From positions 62,001 to 126,000 of the forward strand of contig CAWDAI010000016.1 in NCBI GenBank assembly GCA_963800275.1: DNA of 64,000 bases, in the 5' to 3' direction. The notes below the pieces were generated by a model, which was not told the DNA's origin, did no database searches, and was given only the letters and a program-made list of their open reading frames with translations. The position numbers and the translations under genes were made by a program. Positions 16,774 through 25,485 of this stretch are shown here, one piece after another. The stretch's first letter is position 1, and each line of letters begins with the position of its first letter. This DNA comes from JAFMJV01 sp963800275. GTDB lineage: Bacteria > Chloroflexota > Limnocylindria > Limnocylindrales > CSP1-4.

Positions 16774-18267
16774 GTGCGACTGGGCGGCCGTCTCGGCCCG
16801 GGCCGAGCGGAGCGACTGCGCTGGCTGGGCGTCGGCCTGTGGCTCCTTGCCACCGTAGTCCTGCTGGCCGGGGCCTTCGTATGGTCGTGGCGTGGGGTCT
16901 CCTGGCAGACGGTGGACCTGCGGCTCGGCCTGCCCAGCCTGCTGGCCATCGTGCTGACGGGCATGGTCTTCGGCACGGTCGGCGTATCCGTCGTTCGGCG
17001 GGCCCCCACCAATCCCATCGGCTGGCTCTTCCTGGCCATCGCGCTCGGGATGGCCGCGCTCATGCCCATCAATCTCCTGCTCGAGTCGACCGTTCACGCC
17101 TTCAGGCCCGTCCCGGCGCCACAGCTTTGGCTCGCCTGGTTGCTGACCAGCATCCAGCTGCCGTTCTCCGGGGCAGCGGTCATCGTGGCCGTGCTGCTCT
17201 TTCCCAACGGGCGACCAGAATGGCCCTTCACACGGGTCACCGCGGCAGCCGCGCTCGTCGGCGCCGCTCTGCTCTCCGTGGCCGCGGGCCTGCGATCGGG
17301 CGGGATGCTCTGGTACTCCACGCTGCCCAATCCGGCGGCGGCCCCGAGCGACCTCAAACCGCTGCTGGGGGTCGTCTCGATCATCGGCCTCATCGCGCTC
17401 GTCGCGGCGCTGGCGGCGGCGGCCACTTCCCTGCTCTGGCGCTACCGCACTGGCGATGCGCGCGCACGACGGCCGCTGGCCTGGGTCATGGCCGGCTGCA
17501 CGGCCATGGCCAGCGCGGTCGCGGTCCTCTTCGCGGCTCGCTACGTCGTTGACTCGACGGGGCGATCCGCGGACGCGCTGCTGCTGCTCGGCGCAGTCGG
17601 CGCCGTGCTGCTGCCACTGAGCATGGTCCGCTTCAACGCGATCACGGACTCGCACGGGCATGAGATCGGTGACCTGACCTTCCTGTTCACGGACCTGCAG
17701 GATTCGACGGGCATGTACGAGCGGGTCGGTGACGTGGAGGCCTTCGACCTGGTCCGCCTGCACTTCCGGGTGCTGGAGGAAGCGACGAGCCACCATCGCG
17801 GCCAGATCGTCAAGACGATCGGCGACGCGATCATGGCCCGGTTCGCGGAGCCCCAGCAGGCGGTGCGCACGGCGCTCGAGATGTTCGAGCGCCTGGAGCA
17901 GCTGAACCGGCGTATGGAACCGGACCTCATCCTCAAGGTCGGCGTGCATCACGGGCCGGCCATCGGCGTGTCATCGAGGGGCCGGGTCGACTACTTCGGC
18001 CAGGCCGTGAACATCGCCGCGCGCGTGGGTGGCATCGCCGGTGCCGGCGAGCTCGTACTCACCGAAGCGGTGTATCAGAGCCCCGGCGTCGCAGACCTCG
18101 TCGCTGGGCGCCCCGTGGAGACAGAAGTGGCCACGCTGAAGGGCGTGGCAGAACCGGTCCTGGTCTACCGTCTCCCCGGTGCGCCCACGACCGGCGAGTC
18201 ACCCAGGGTCACCGCCTCGTTCCCGCCCCGCGGGCCCTCGACCGCGAAACGGGGGCGCCCAGCCTGA
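16774..18267 (+). CDS. Membrane-bound class III nucleotidyl cyclase
   Basis: A 497-residue protein with about seven to eight membrane segments (roughly 18-285; includes the NPIGWLFLAI motif seen in membrane sensor kinases of related bacteria) and a cytoplasmic class III cyclase domain (about 298-467). Catalytic residues are complete: metal-binding D307 (FLFTDLQDST) and D351 (KTIGDAIMARF), substrate-selecting K388 (LKVGVHHG) and D406 (VDYFGQ), and transition-state N413 and R417 (AVNIAARV). The Lys/Asp pair points to ATP and cAMP. The start is GTG, two bases after the stop of the solute-binding lipoprotein, indicating translational coupling. The C-terminal 30 residues are Pro/Arg-rich. Confidence 0.88.
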   Translation: MRLGGRLGPGRAERLRWLGVGLWLLATVVLLAGAFVWSWRGVSWQTVDLRLGLPSLLAIVLTGMVFGTVGVSVVRRAPTNPIGWLFLAIALGMAALMPINLLLESTVHAFRPVPAPQLWLAWLLTSIQLPFSGAAVIVAVLLFPNGRPEWPFTRVTAAAALVGAALLSVAAGLRSGGMLWYSTLPNPAAAPSDLKPLLGVVSIIGLIALVAALAAAATSLLWRYRTGDARARRPLAWVMAGCTAMASAVAVLFAARYVVDSTGRSADALLLLGAVGAVLLPLSMVRFNAITDSHGHEIGDLTFLFTDLQDSTGMYERVGDVEAFDLVRLHFRVLEEATSHHRGQIVKTIGDAIMARFAEPQQAVRTALEMFERLEQLNRRMEPDLILKVGVHHGPAIGVSSRGRVDYFGQAVNIAARVGGIAGAGELVLTEAVYQSPGVADLVAGRPVETEVATLKGVAEPVLVYRLPGAPTTGESPRVTASFPPRGPSTAKRGRPA

Positions 18268-18380
18268 GCGCGGCGGCCTGGGACGGGCCACCCGACCGGA
18301 TCCCATTCCCAAGGCCCTGCTGCTACATTCCGCCTGCACGACGCGGCTGGGCACTACACGGACTCATCGAGGTAGGGGTC

Positions 18381-19826
18381 ATGGAACACTACGATCTCAT
18401 CGTCATCGGCTCGGGACCCGCCGGCGAGAAGGGCGCCGCCCAGGCCGCCTACTTCGGCAAGCGGGTCGCGCTCGTGGAGCGCGCCGCGCGGCTCGGTGGG
18501 GCGCCCGTCAACAGCGGCGGACTGCCCACCAAGACGCTGCGTGAGACGACGCTGTATCTGACCGGGTTCCATCGCCGGGAGCTCTATGGGATCGGCCTGG
18601 ACATCGGACCGGAGCTCATGCTCGAGCGATTGCGTGCGCGCGCCGCTCGTGTCTCCGAGGTGGCCGGCACAGCGGTCCGCCGCAACATCGAGCGTCACGC
18701 AATCGACCTCTTGGAGGGCAGCGCTCGCCTGGCCCCAGGCGGCAGAGTCATCATCGAGGACCCTGCCCGTGCCGACACGACGCTCCACGCGGACGTCATC
18801 CTCATCGCCACCGGCTCGCGGCCCTTCCACCCCACGACCGTGCCATTCGAGCACCCGGACGTGCACGACTCGGACACCATCCTTGGTCTCGACCGGCTGC
18901 CGGCCAGCGTGGTCGTCATCGGCGGAGGGCCGGTGGGCTCGGAGTACGCCTCCATCTTCACGGCCCTGGGAGCCCAGGTGACGCTGGTCGATCGCGGCAC
19001 GCACCTGATGCCGTTCCTGGACCCCGAGATCTCCGAGCAGCTGGCGGCGTGTTTCGAAGACATGGGCATGCGGCTGGTGCTCGGCTCGGCCAGGGCCGAC
19101 GTATCCGCAGATGAGGCCGGTATTCGGGTAGACCTCTCGGACGGCGAGACCCTGCAGCCGGAGATCGTCCTCTTCGCGGCCGGCCGCAGCGGCAACACCG
19201 AAGGTCTCGGCCTCGAGGGGCTCGGGGTGGAGATGGACGCGCGCGGACGCATCGTCGTGGACGACGAATATCAGACCACGCTGCCGGGGGTGTACGCCGC
19301 CGGAGACGTCATCGGACCGCCGGCGCTGGCCTCCGTCTCGGCCGAGCAGGGACGCGTGGCCATGTGCCACGCGTTCGCGATCCCCTTCAAGGAGACCGTG
19401 GACCCGCTGGCTCCGTTCGGCATCTATACCCTGCCCGAGGTGGGCATGGTCGGTATGACCGAACCTGGCGCCGCGGCTGCCGGGATCGAGGCCGAAGTGG
19501 GACGCGCGTTCTTCGTCGACAACCCGCGGAGCGTCATCGCGGGCACGACGGCCGGGCTCATCAAGCTGGTCTTCGCGGTGGAGGATCGGCGACTGCTGGG
19601 CGTCCATATCCTGGGCGAGGAGGCTGGCGAGCTCATCCATGCCGGTCAGGCAGTCATCCACGCGGGCGGCACGATCGACCAGTTCATCCACACGACCTTC
19701 GCGCTGCCCACGCGCTCCGACGTCTACAAGTACGCCGCCTACGATGGGCTCCAGCGCCTCCAGGGCAGCGAGCCCAGGGCGACGCTGGAAGTGCCCGTCG
19801 AGCCGCCCGAGGTGCCAACCCGGTAG
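18381..19826 (+). CDS. sthA: Soluble pyridine nucleotide transhydrogenase-like flavoprotein
   Basis: A 481-residue FAD enzyme of the dihydrolipoamide dehydrogenase superfamily. FAD-binding GxGxxG is VIGSGPAGEKGA (8-19), the NAD(P) Rossmann motif is VVIGGGPVGSEYA, and the second FAD block is GVYAAGDVIGPP. The redox-disulphide site CxxxxC is absent: the segment reads GGAPVNSGGLPTKTL with no Cys. The C-terminus (TFALPTRSDVYKYAA) follows transhydrogenases rather than lipoamide dehydrogenase. Loss of the disulphide fits direct hydride transfer between NADPH and NAD+. It is a single gene ending in a bidirectional hairpin. Confidence 0.85.
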   Translation: MEHYDLIVIGSGPAGEKGAAQAAYFGKRVALVERAARLGGAPVNSGGLPTKTLRETTLYLTGFHRRELYGIGLDIGPELMLERLRARAARVSEVAGTAVRRNIERHAIDLLEGSARLAPGGRVIIEDPARADTTLHADVILIATGSRPFHPTTVPFEHPDVHDSDTILGLDRLPASVVVIGGGPVGSEYASIFTALGAQVTLVDRGTHLMPFLDPEISEQLAACFEDMGMRLVLGSARADVSADEAGIRVDLSDGETLQPEIVLFAAGRSGNTEGLGLEGLGVEMDARGRIVVDDEYQTTLPGVYAAGDVIGPPALASVSAEQGRVAMCHAFAIPFKETVDPLAPFGIYTLPEVGMVGMTEPGAAAAGIEAEVGRAFFVDNPRSVIAGTTAGLIKLVFAVEDRRLLGVHILGEEAGELIHAGQAVIHAGGTIDQFIHTTFALPTRSDVYKYAAYDGLQRLQGSEPRATLEVPVEPPEVPTR

Positions 19827-19864
19827 CTGGCTCCGGCTCGGCGCACCACGACCAACAACGAACC

Positions 19865-19883
19865 CCCGGCGTTCTGCGCCGGG
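19865..19883. terminator. Hairpin between convergent sthA and MBL genes
   Basis: CCCGGCG-TTCTG-CGCCGGG is a perfect 7-bp GC stem with a 5-base loop, one base after the MBL stop and 38 bases after the sthA stop. It can serve both directions; there is no strong T tract. Confidence 0.65.
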
Positions 19884-19884
19884 C

Positions 19885-20656
19885 TCACGCTTCCGGCTTG
19901 TCGGTCCCCGGCTGCTCGACGTCGTTGGAAGCCGCGGCGGTGGGCTCCGATGCCCGGACCAGGCGGATGGCCTCGGCCATGCCCTGCAGCCAGGGTTGCC
20001 CATGTCCCGGCAGGACGACACTCGCCGGGCTGTCCGCGAGCCGCTGCAGTGACGCAAGCGCCTGTCCCCGATCGGCGGTGAACGGCGCGATCCGCGGGCC
20101 CCGCGCTCCGTCGGTGACCGTGTAGGTGGCGAGGGCGTCGCCCACGAACAGCGCGTCCAGGGCTGGGACCGACAGGGCGGCGCTTCCCGGCGTGTGTCCG
20201 GGCACGAGGGTCACGCGCGGGCTGCCGGGCACGTCGATCGTCGCACCATCCCCGTAGGTCGACACGACCTTGACCACCGGGCGCCTGAGGCCACCGTTTC
20301 GAAGTGCCAGCCACAGGAAGCCCAGGAGGGGCGCCAGGCTGATCTTGCCCATCGGACTGTCGGGATCGGTCTCGGCTCGGGCGAGGCCGGCGTCAGCCTC
20401 GTGGATCCAGACCGGGACCTTGCGCTCGGTCCGCACGCGCTCAGCAAAGCCCAGGTGGTCCGAGTGGCCGTGGGTCAGCACCACGGCACGGACGTCCTCG
20501 ATGGAGCGGCCCATCGCGGCCAGCTCGCGGGGGATGTCGCCGTAGAAGCCGGGCATGGCGGCGTCGATGATCGTCACCTCACCCGCTTCCTCGATGAGGT
20601 AGGCGTTGACGGTCGGGGTCAGAGCCGATGCGGTGGATGCCGTCTGAGACCTTCAT
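19885..20656 (-). pseudogene. Metallo-beta-lactamase-fold hydrolase with a frameshift near the N-terminus
   Basis: The main frame encodes an MBL enzyme with the metal motif THGHSDHLG, VPGHTPGS, the Asp of FVGDALAT and the last His in LPGHGQPW. Upstream lies a fully convincing start: AAGGAGG, then ATG at 20656 and MKVSDGIHRIGSD, which then leaves frame. Reading resumes in the other frame as PTVNAYLIEEAGEVTIIDA. Removing one base from the G4 run at 20615-20618 (C4 in the sense direction) restores a single protein of about 256 residues. Without the first part the next start is a GTG at 20577 lacking the first strands. Either a real inactivating mutation or a homopolymer error. Confidence 0.8.
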
Positions 20657-20859
20657 GCCCGAGCCTCCTTGTCACTTGCTCCCAAGCCTACTCCTGGCCT
20701 CCTGGTGGTGTAGAGGGCGGTGAGGCCAGGCGACCGGACATAGACCGCATCGTGGTGCGCATCGAGGTTAGGGAAACACGTTCTCGGAACGTGGGGCAGT
20801 CGTGATGGGCGCATCATGGACGCGTCCCCTTCGTATCGAACCAAGGAAGGTTGTCCGAG

Positions 20860-21162
20860 ATGATGAGAAGACGAGCCATGAGACGGATGATCCGGCGGCG
20901 CAGGCGTCGACGCCTGATCATCGGCGGCATGCTGATCGTGGGTTCTACCTCGGCCATGCGCAAGATGTCGCAGCAGGACGCGCAGAAGATCGAGCAGACC
21001 ACCGGGAAGTCGCCTGAAAACATGGAGCCCCAGGAGTTGGACGCGGCCATGGCGCAGGCGGGGATCCAGGCCCAACCCGTGACGGCCGAGGATGAGCAGG
21101 CCATGGCGGCCGCTGAAGCCAGCGACCCCAACCCGGACGAAGAGGTCGAAGCGTCCGAATAG
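20860..21162 (+). CDS. Small membrane protein with Arg-rich start and acidic tail
   Basis: About 100 residues: a strongly basic N-terminus (runs of Arg), one hydrophobic segment (LIIGGMLIVGSTSA) and an acidic, Gln/Glu-rich C-terminal half ending in DEEVEASE. AAGGAAGG precedes the ATG. The topology is likely N-in with the acidic part outside or a peripheral helix. No family recognised; such proteins are common and unassigned. A 10-bp hairpin follows the stop at once. Confidence 0.6.
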   Translation: MMRRRAMRRMIRRRRRRRLIIGGMLIVGSTSAMRKMSQQDAQKIEQTTGKSPENMEPQELDAAMAQAGIQAQPVTAEDEQAMAAAEASDPNPDEEVEASE

Positions 21163-21165
21163 AGC

Positions 21166-21197
21166 TGGAGGCCCGCCCCTCGCGGGACGGGCCTCCA
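21166..21197 (+). terminator. Strong hairpin after the small membrane protein gene
   Basis: TGGAGGCCCG and CGGGCCTCCA form a perfect 10-bp stem around a 12-base loop, starting four bases after the stop codon. No T run follows. Confidence 0.7.
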
Positions 21198-21353
21198 TGC
21201 CCTGAACCGTCCGGTTCTCGAGCGAGGGCGGGATCGCGCTGATGGCGAGGCAGAGGCCGCGCGCGTCTTCCTGATGGGCGGCCATGATGCGACGGAAGGC
21301 GACCACGTCGCCGGCAGCGGAAGACACTAGCTCGTCGCGTGTCCCGGGTCAGC

Positions 21354-21728
21354 TCACTCGCTGACCGGCCCGGGAGGTCGGCCCTCCGACTTGATCCTTC
21401 GCCATGGCAGGGCACCTTCGAGCTCGATCTCCAAGGAGAAGCTCAGGAAGGTCCTGACGAGCACGATGATGCCCAGCGTGAGCGCACTCTCGATGGTCGG
21501 GGTGACGGTGATCGTCTGGACGATGTCCGCGATGATGAGGATCTCCAGGCCCAGCAGGATCGATCGCCCGATCTGCTGGCGCGCCTGCTCATAGACCGTC
21601 AGGCGATCGCCACCCCAGAAGGCCAGAGCGGCTCGGACCAGGGCCCACAGCGCGCCGATCGCCAGCACGGCCACTCCGGCGAACTCGAAGCCCTGGACGA
21701 CCTTCTCCATCACACTCGTGAAGTCCAA
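21354..21728 (-). CDS. DUF1622-family membrane protein
   Basis: A 124-residue protein with three hydrophobic stretches: FEFAGVAVLAIGALWALV, ILLGLEILIIADIVQTI and ALTLGIIVLVRTFLSFSLEI. The order VYEQARQQIGRSILLGLEILIIADIV is shortened here to RQQIGRSILLGLEIL-type signature of the DUF1622 family, which has no known function. The frame starts with TTG at 21728; an ATG at 21710 (MEKVVQ) is an alternative, and neither has a clear ribosome site. Confidence 0.78.
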   Translation of the reverse strand: MDFTSVMEKVVQGFEFAGVAVLAIGALWALVRAALAFWGGDRLTVYEQARQQIGRSILLGLEILIIADIVQTITVTPTIESALTLGIIVLVRTFLSFSLEIELEGALPWRRIKSEGRPPGPVSE

Positions 21729-21868
21729 TGACCGCGCTCCCTCTGGACCGGCTCAGCCGAGCCGCGGACGATGCTGCTTCGTCACTCGTGCGACGGCACC
21801 TGCCAGTATGGCTGCTTCCCTACCCCAGCGTTCGAGGCGATCCGGGCGCGCGGTCGGGATCCCTGTCG

Positions 21869-22243
21869 TCAGCGACCGAGTGCACCAAATCGCCCAGCGA
21901 GCTCCTGGAGGACCTTCCAGGCGGGAGCGGAGGCGTCTACGCCCTGCGCAACCTCGGCGAGGAGCTCGCGGCGGTGGGCGAGGACGGCGACCCGGAGGCG
22001 CGAGCCCTTGGGCGTCAGCTGCGCCAGGGTGGCCCTCCGATCACGCTCATCCCGTGTCAGGCTGATGAACCCGCGTCCCTCCAGCCGACGGAGCAGATGG
22101 CTCGTCGCCTGCACGCTGGCGCCCATGCGCCGGGCGACGGCCCCGACCCGATGGCCATCGTCCGACTCCCCCACGATGACGATGGCCCACCACTGCGTGA
22201 AGGTCAGGTCGCGTCCATCGGTCGCGTGGCGACCGGGACACAT
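21869..22243 (-). pseudogene. MarR-family regulator lacking its N-terminal helix
   Basis: The frame encodes the winged helix of a MarR protein: LTFTQWWAIVIVGE, then RVGAVARRMGASVQATSHLLRRLEGRGFI, the wing DERDRRATLAQLTPKG, and a C-terminal helix. The 25-35 residues that normally form the first dimerisation helix are missing: only MCPGRHATDGRD precedes, and this DNA is at the same time the coding sequence of a SnoaL-like fragment on the other strand. The ATG is thus probably not the original start. Dimerisation would be impaired. Confidence 0.65.
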
Positions 22244-22444
22244 ACGGGCGACTGGGATCTCCTCGGGGTCAAGCTGCCGGCGACGGGCAAGAGCGTGGAG
22301 CTCAACATGGTCTTCATCTGGCGCATCGCCGATGGCCGGATCGCGGAAGGCTGGGAGCTCGACGACAACATGCCCTTCCTCCAGGCGCTCGGCGTGGTCG
22401 ACTACACCGTTTTCGGCAAGCCACTGGAGGAGGTCTTCAGGTAG
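22226..22444 (+). pseudogene. C-terminal fragment of a SnoaL-like (ester cyclase) protein
   Basis: The frame shows the second half of a SnoaL-like fold: VATGTHTGDWDLLGV, LPATGKSVELNMVFIWRI, ADGRIAEGWELDDN and a terminal LQALGVVDYTV. The first 60-70 residues with the N-terminal helices are absent, and the frame upstream is only the antisense of the MarR gene. It is truncated head to head with the MarR gene, as if one deletion had removed both N-termini and the divergent promoter. Confidence 0.65.
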
Positions 22445-22516
22445 GGGCGGGCGCCACCCAGCCGCTCGACGAACCGGACCGACCTCGAGCCATCATCGGA
22501 TCAGGGGAGTCCATCC

Positions 22517-22600
22517 ATGTCCATGCGCACGACTTCGGCAGCACTCGGCGCCGCACTCCTGACGGCAGCGACACTTGGCGCACCGGCGGCCGACGCTTGA
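22517..22600 (+). pseudogene. Orphan signal peptide of a deleted secreted protein
   Basis: MSMRTTSAALGAALLTAATL-GAPAADA followed at once by TGA: a complete Sec-type signal peptide with nothing after it. Only 37 bases on, another frame gives KGGTVLKITP and a stop, which looks like the last strand of a secreted beta-propeller-type protein. An internal deletion joining signal peptide and tail out of frame would explain this. The rest of 22445-22847 shows nothing else. Confidence 0.5.
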
Positions 22601-22847
22601 CCGGAAGGGCGGCACGGTCCTGAAGATCACGCCGTAGCGAGGAAACCGACCTCGACCATCTCGTCCCTGGAGTGCCTGCGGGGTCGGCTCGGGCCACGCA
22701 TCACACCGATGGTATGTCGTCCGCCGTGCGCCCTACAGCACCGTTTGGTGATCGTGCCAGCGCAGTCAGCGAACGTGCCCGTTCATGGACGAGCGCGTTG
22801 CCCCCCAGCGTCGGCACGGTCGCGAAGGGGCCGCCGACCAATGGGTC

Positions 22848-24101
22848 TCAGCGCCCGGTGCGGAGCGTCAGCAGCGAGACCAGCGAGGCGACCATGGCGG
22901 AGACTGCGACGCCGAAGGCGACCGGCGGGCCGGCGATCGTCCAGAGGATGCCGATGACCGCTGAGGCGACGAAGTCGCCCAATGACTGGATGCCCGCCAG
23001 CAGTCCAAAGGCCGAGCCCCGCTGATGCTCTGGCGCGAGGCCTGCGACCGCGGTGTGCTCCCCGGTCTCCACCGCGCCGATGGCGATGCCGGCGATGACG
23101 AAGGCCACGCCCAGGACGAGGACCGACGGGGTCGTCAGCGCAAACAGGCCATAGGCGACGCCGAAGAGGGCCACGCCTCCCGCGAAGACCGGGCGGGCGC
23201 CGACCCGGTCCGCCACCCGCCCGGCCGGCACCGAGGCGAGGGTGGCCGCGACGTTGTAGGCGACATAGAGGGCGATGGCGACGGTGGCGGCGCCGTCCTG
23301 GCCACGGTCGGGTGTCAGCACCTCGGTCGCGCGCAGGATGAGCAACGTGGCCGCCATGTTGCCGGCCTCGAAAAGCGAGACGCCCACGAAGAGGCGGCCG
23401 AGCGCGCCATGCAGCAGGGGCCGGACCACCAGCCGCACCGGGGAGGTGTGGTGCTCCTTGGGCCGCTCCAGGTGCCGGACGGCGTAGACGATGGCGGCGG
23501 CGGCGAGGAGGCCCGGGATGACCGAGAGCACGATGGCCTCGCGTAGGCCGACAAGGGCTACGAGCACGAGCGCGAGCACTGGCCCGATGACGGCGCCGAG
23601 ATTATCCATGGCCCGCTCGAAGCCGTACGCTCGCCCATAAGCCGAGGGGTCCACGGCATCGGCGAGCAGAGCGTTCCGCGATGGCACGCGGATGCCGCGT
23701 GCGGCCCACGACCCGCCCCGCAGGACGGCCACCTGCCAAGCCGCCGTGGCCAGACCGATGGCCGCCGAGAGGAGCGCGGTCAGCGTGTAGCCGCCGACCG
23801 CGATGGAGCGACGTCGCTGCGGATCGTCGGCTAGTGCCCCGCCGATGACCTTGGTGATGCCAGAGAGGGCATCGGCGACACCCTCGATGAGGCCGAGGGC
23901 CGCGGCCGGTGCGCCGAGGGTCGCGGTCAGGAAGCCCGGCAGGAGCGCGGTCGGGATCTCATGCCCAGCATCGGACAGGAGGCTGGCGAGGCCGATGCCC
24001 CGGACACCCGGCGTGAACCAGGGCCGTGGGGTGTCGCGCTCGCCGGACTGGCCGAGGTCGTCTGCAACGCCCGGCGGGTCCTCGGTCTCGGTCGTGGCCA
24101 T
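22848..24101 (-). CDS. MFS transporter
   Basis: A 417-residue protein with about twelve membrane segments. Cytoplasmic N-terminus of about 30 residues, then GIGLASLLSDAGHEIPTALL, the loop 2-3 motif GALADDPQRRR, and in the second half the matching loop VPAGRVADRVGARPV. The first membrane block with SDAGHEI is typical of an MFS branch annotated as multidrug or metal efflux in soil bacteria; the substrate is unknown. It is the only intact gene in a 3-kb stretch of gene remnants. Confidence 0.87.
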   Translation of the reverse strand: MATTETEDPPGVADDLGQSGERDTPRPWFTPGVRGIGLASLLSDAGHEIPTALLPGFLTATLGAPAAALGLIEGVADALSGITKVIGGALADDPQRRRSIAVGGYTLTALLSAAIGLATAAWQVAVLRGGSWAARGIRVPSRNALLADAVDPSAYGRAYGFERAMDNLGAVIGPVLALVLVALVGLREAIVLSVIPGLLAAAAIVYAVRHLERPKEHHTSPVRLVVRPLLHGALGRLFVGVSLFEAGNMAATLLILRATEVLTPDRGQDGAATVAIALYVAYNVAATLASVPAGRVADRVGARPVFAGGVALFGVAYGLFALTTPSVLVLGVAFVIAGIAIGAVETGEHTAVAGLAPEHQRGSAFGLLAGIQSLGDFVASAVIGILWTIAGPPVAFGVAVSAMVASLVSLLTLRTGR

Positions 24102-24189
24102 GTGGTCAGTATCCGACCGAAGAGCCCTCGTCGGATGGCGCGCCCGTCACGCGGTGGCGATCGTCGCCCGTGCACGGCAGTTGAGTCGG

Positions 24190-24325
24190 CCATGACGTGT
24201 TCGGCGAGCCACACCCGATCAGACCCGGGGAACCCGAAGCCGACTGTCCCCAGCGGTTCGCCCGTGGTGGGTTGGTGGTCGGCGCCAGGACCGCCGTGCA
24301 TCAGCACCAGCGGCGGTCGGAGGCC
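24190..24325 (-). pseudogene. Alpha/beta-hydrolase N-terminal scrap
   Basis: Read on the minus strand from 24325 the frame gives GLRPPLVLMHGGPGADHQP, the strand plus HGGPG oxyanion motif of proline-iminopeptidase-like hydrolases. No nucleophile elbow or His follows; the frame continues without recognisable sequence. This is a remnant of roughly 20-40 codons. Confidence 0.45.
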
Positions 24326-24552
24326 GTGAGACCGGATCGTCGCCCGTGGTCAGCTCGTGCGATTGGGCGGCCCGACACCACCGTGGGCTAGGCTGACGTT
24401 CACCAAGGTCCGTCGTCGGGCCCGCATCGAGCGTCGACGGGAGGGTCGTGGCGGGCCTGTGGGCATCACTGCTGCCGCTCGCGATCGCCAGCGCGATCGT
24501 GCCGGCCCGGCGCATCGGACTGGCCGATCGCGGGTAGCCCGCGGCGCCGTTG

Positions 24553-24831
24553 ACCAGCCAGCTCGGTGGCGTTGAAGCCGGCGACGTAGCGGGCGACGGT
24601 CATCGGCATCACGCCGTCAGGCGCGGCCCCGGTCTCGGTGTTGTAGAGCCAGACGCTCTCCCGTCCGATGAGCTGGCCGTTGTGGCTGATCCAGCCGTTG
24701 CCGTACTCCTCCAGGCCCAGCCCATAGCCACTGGGCGCCTCCGGGATAGGCTTGGACTCGAGGCGCCTGGCGGCGAGGTCGGCCGGTAGCAGGCTCGTGC
24801 CCAGGCCGGTCCCGGCCCAGATCGCGGGTGC
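24553..24831 (-). pseudogene. C-terminal fragment of a serine hydrolase (class C beta-lactamase/D-Ala carboxypeptidase type)
   Basis: The frame shows GLGTSLLPADLAARRL, SGYGLGLEEYGNGWI, SHNGQLIGRESVWLYNTETG: the GYGLG...GHxG block at the end of the beta-lactamase-related serine hydrolase fold (here HNG). The SxxK and YxN motifs that should lie upstream are missing in all frames. The remainder of 24102-25080 outside this and the alpha/beta-hydrolase scrap shows nothing convincing. Confidence 0.55.
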
Positions 24832-25080
24832 CGGTGAGTCCGCCGCCGGGCACCCTGATCGCCTGGGTCGATGGCCCGACACGGAGCCAGACCTGGCAGC
24901 GTTTCCCCGACAGCATGCCCCTCGCATCATCCCTCGTCCAGCAGGTCGTCGGCACGGGAGCGACTCATGTCGGGGAAGGCGCCACGGCGCCACCTGTCAC
25001 CGCGGCGACTCCTCTCCGTCACATCGCGGTCCATGATGTGCTGAACATCCCCAGCCAGAGGACGGTCGCAGGCGCGCCTC

Positions 25081-25485
25081 TCAGGCAGTTACGACGTTGA
25101 GGCCGAGCGCGCGGGCTGCCTGTGCCTGGCGCAGGTCGAACGTCAGGAACCCGACGCCTGGCGCGGAGACCCGTTGGGCGGCCGCGAGATGGAGCGCATC
25201 CAGCGTTCTCGCGCCGGTGGACTCCGAGATCAAGGCGGCCGAATCGCATGTCGCCTCGTCAAGCTCGATGATTGAGATCGAGCGCAAATCTTCCGCGAAT
25301 GCGGCTCGCGCGGAGGCGAGGTCACGCCCCGAGAGCAGTCGGGCAAGGTTCCGGCGCACCTCGACGATCGTGTGTCGGGCCGTCAAGAGCGCATTGTCGG
25401 CCCTCAGCAGCGCATCAGCGTCGGCCGAGTCGGCCTCCTCCACGTAACGCTTGAGCAAGGCACTCGAATCGACGTACGTACTCAC
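25081..25485 (-). CDS. vapC: PIN-domain ribonuclease toxin (VapC-like)
   Basis: A 134-residue PIN domain. The acidic site is formed by the Asp of TYVDSSALLKRY (D6), a Glu near residue 41 (IVEVRRNL) and the Asp pair in ARTLDALHLAAA and FLTFDLRQA. VapC toxins cut tRNA or rRNA until neutralised. Start is a GTG that overlaps the antitoxin stop by four bases (GTGA), so toxin synthesis depends on antitoxin translation. Confidence 0.88.
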   Translation of the reverse strand: MSTYVDSSALLKRYVEEADSADADALLRADNALLTARHTIVEVRRNLARLLSGRDLASARAAFAEDLRSISIIELDEATCDSAALISESTGARTLDALHLAAAQRVSAPGVGFLTFDLRQAQAARALGLNVVTA

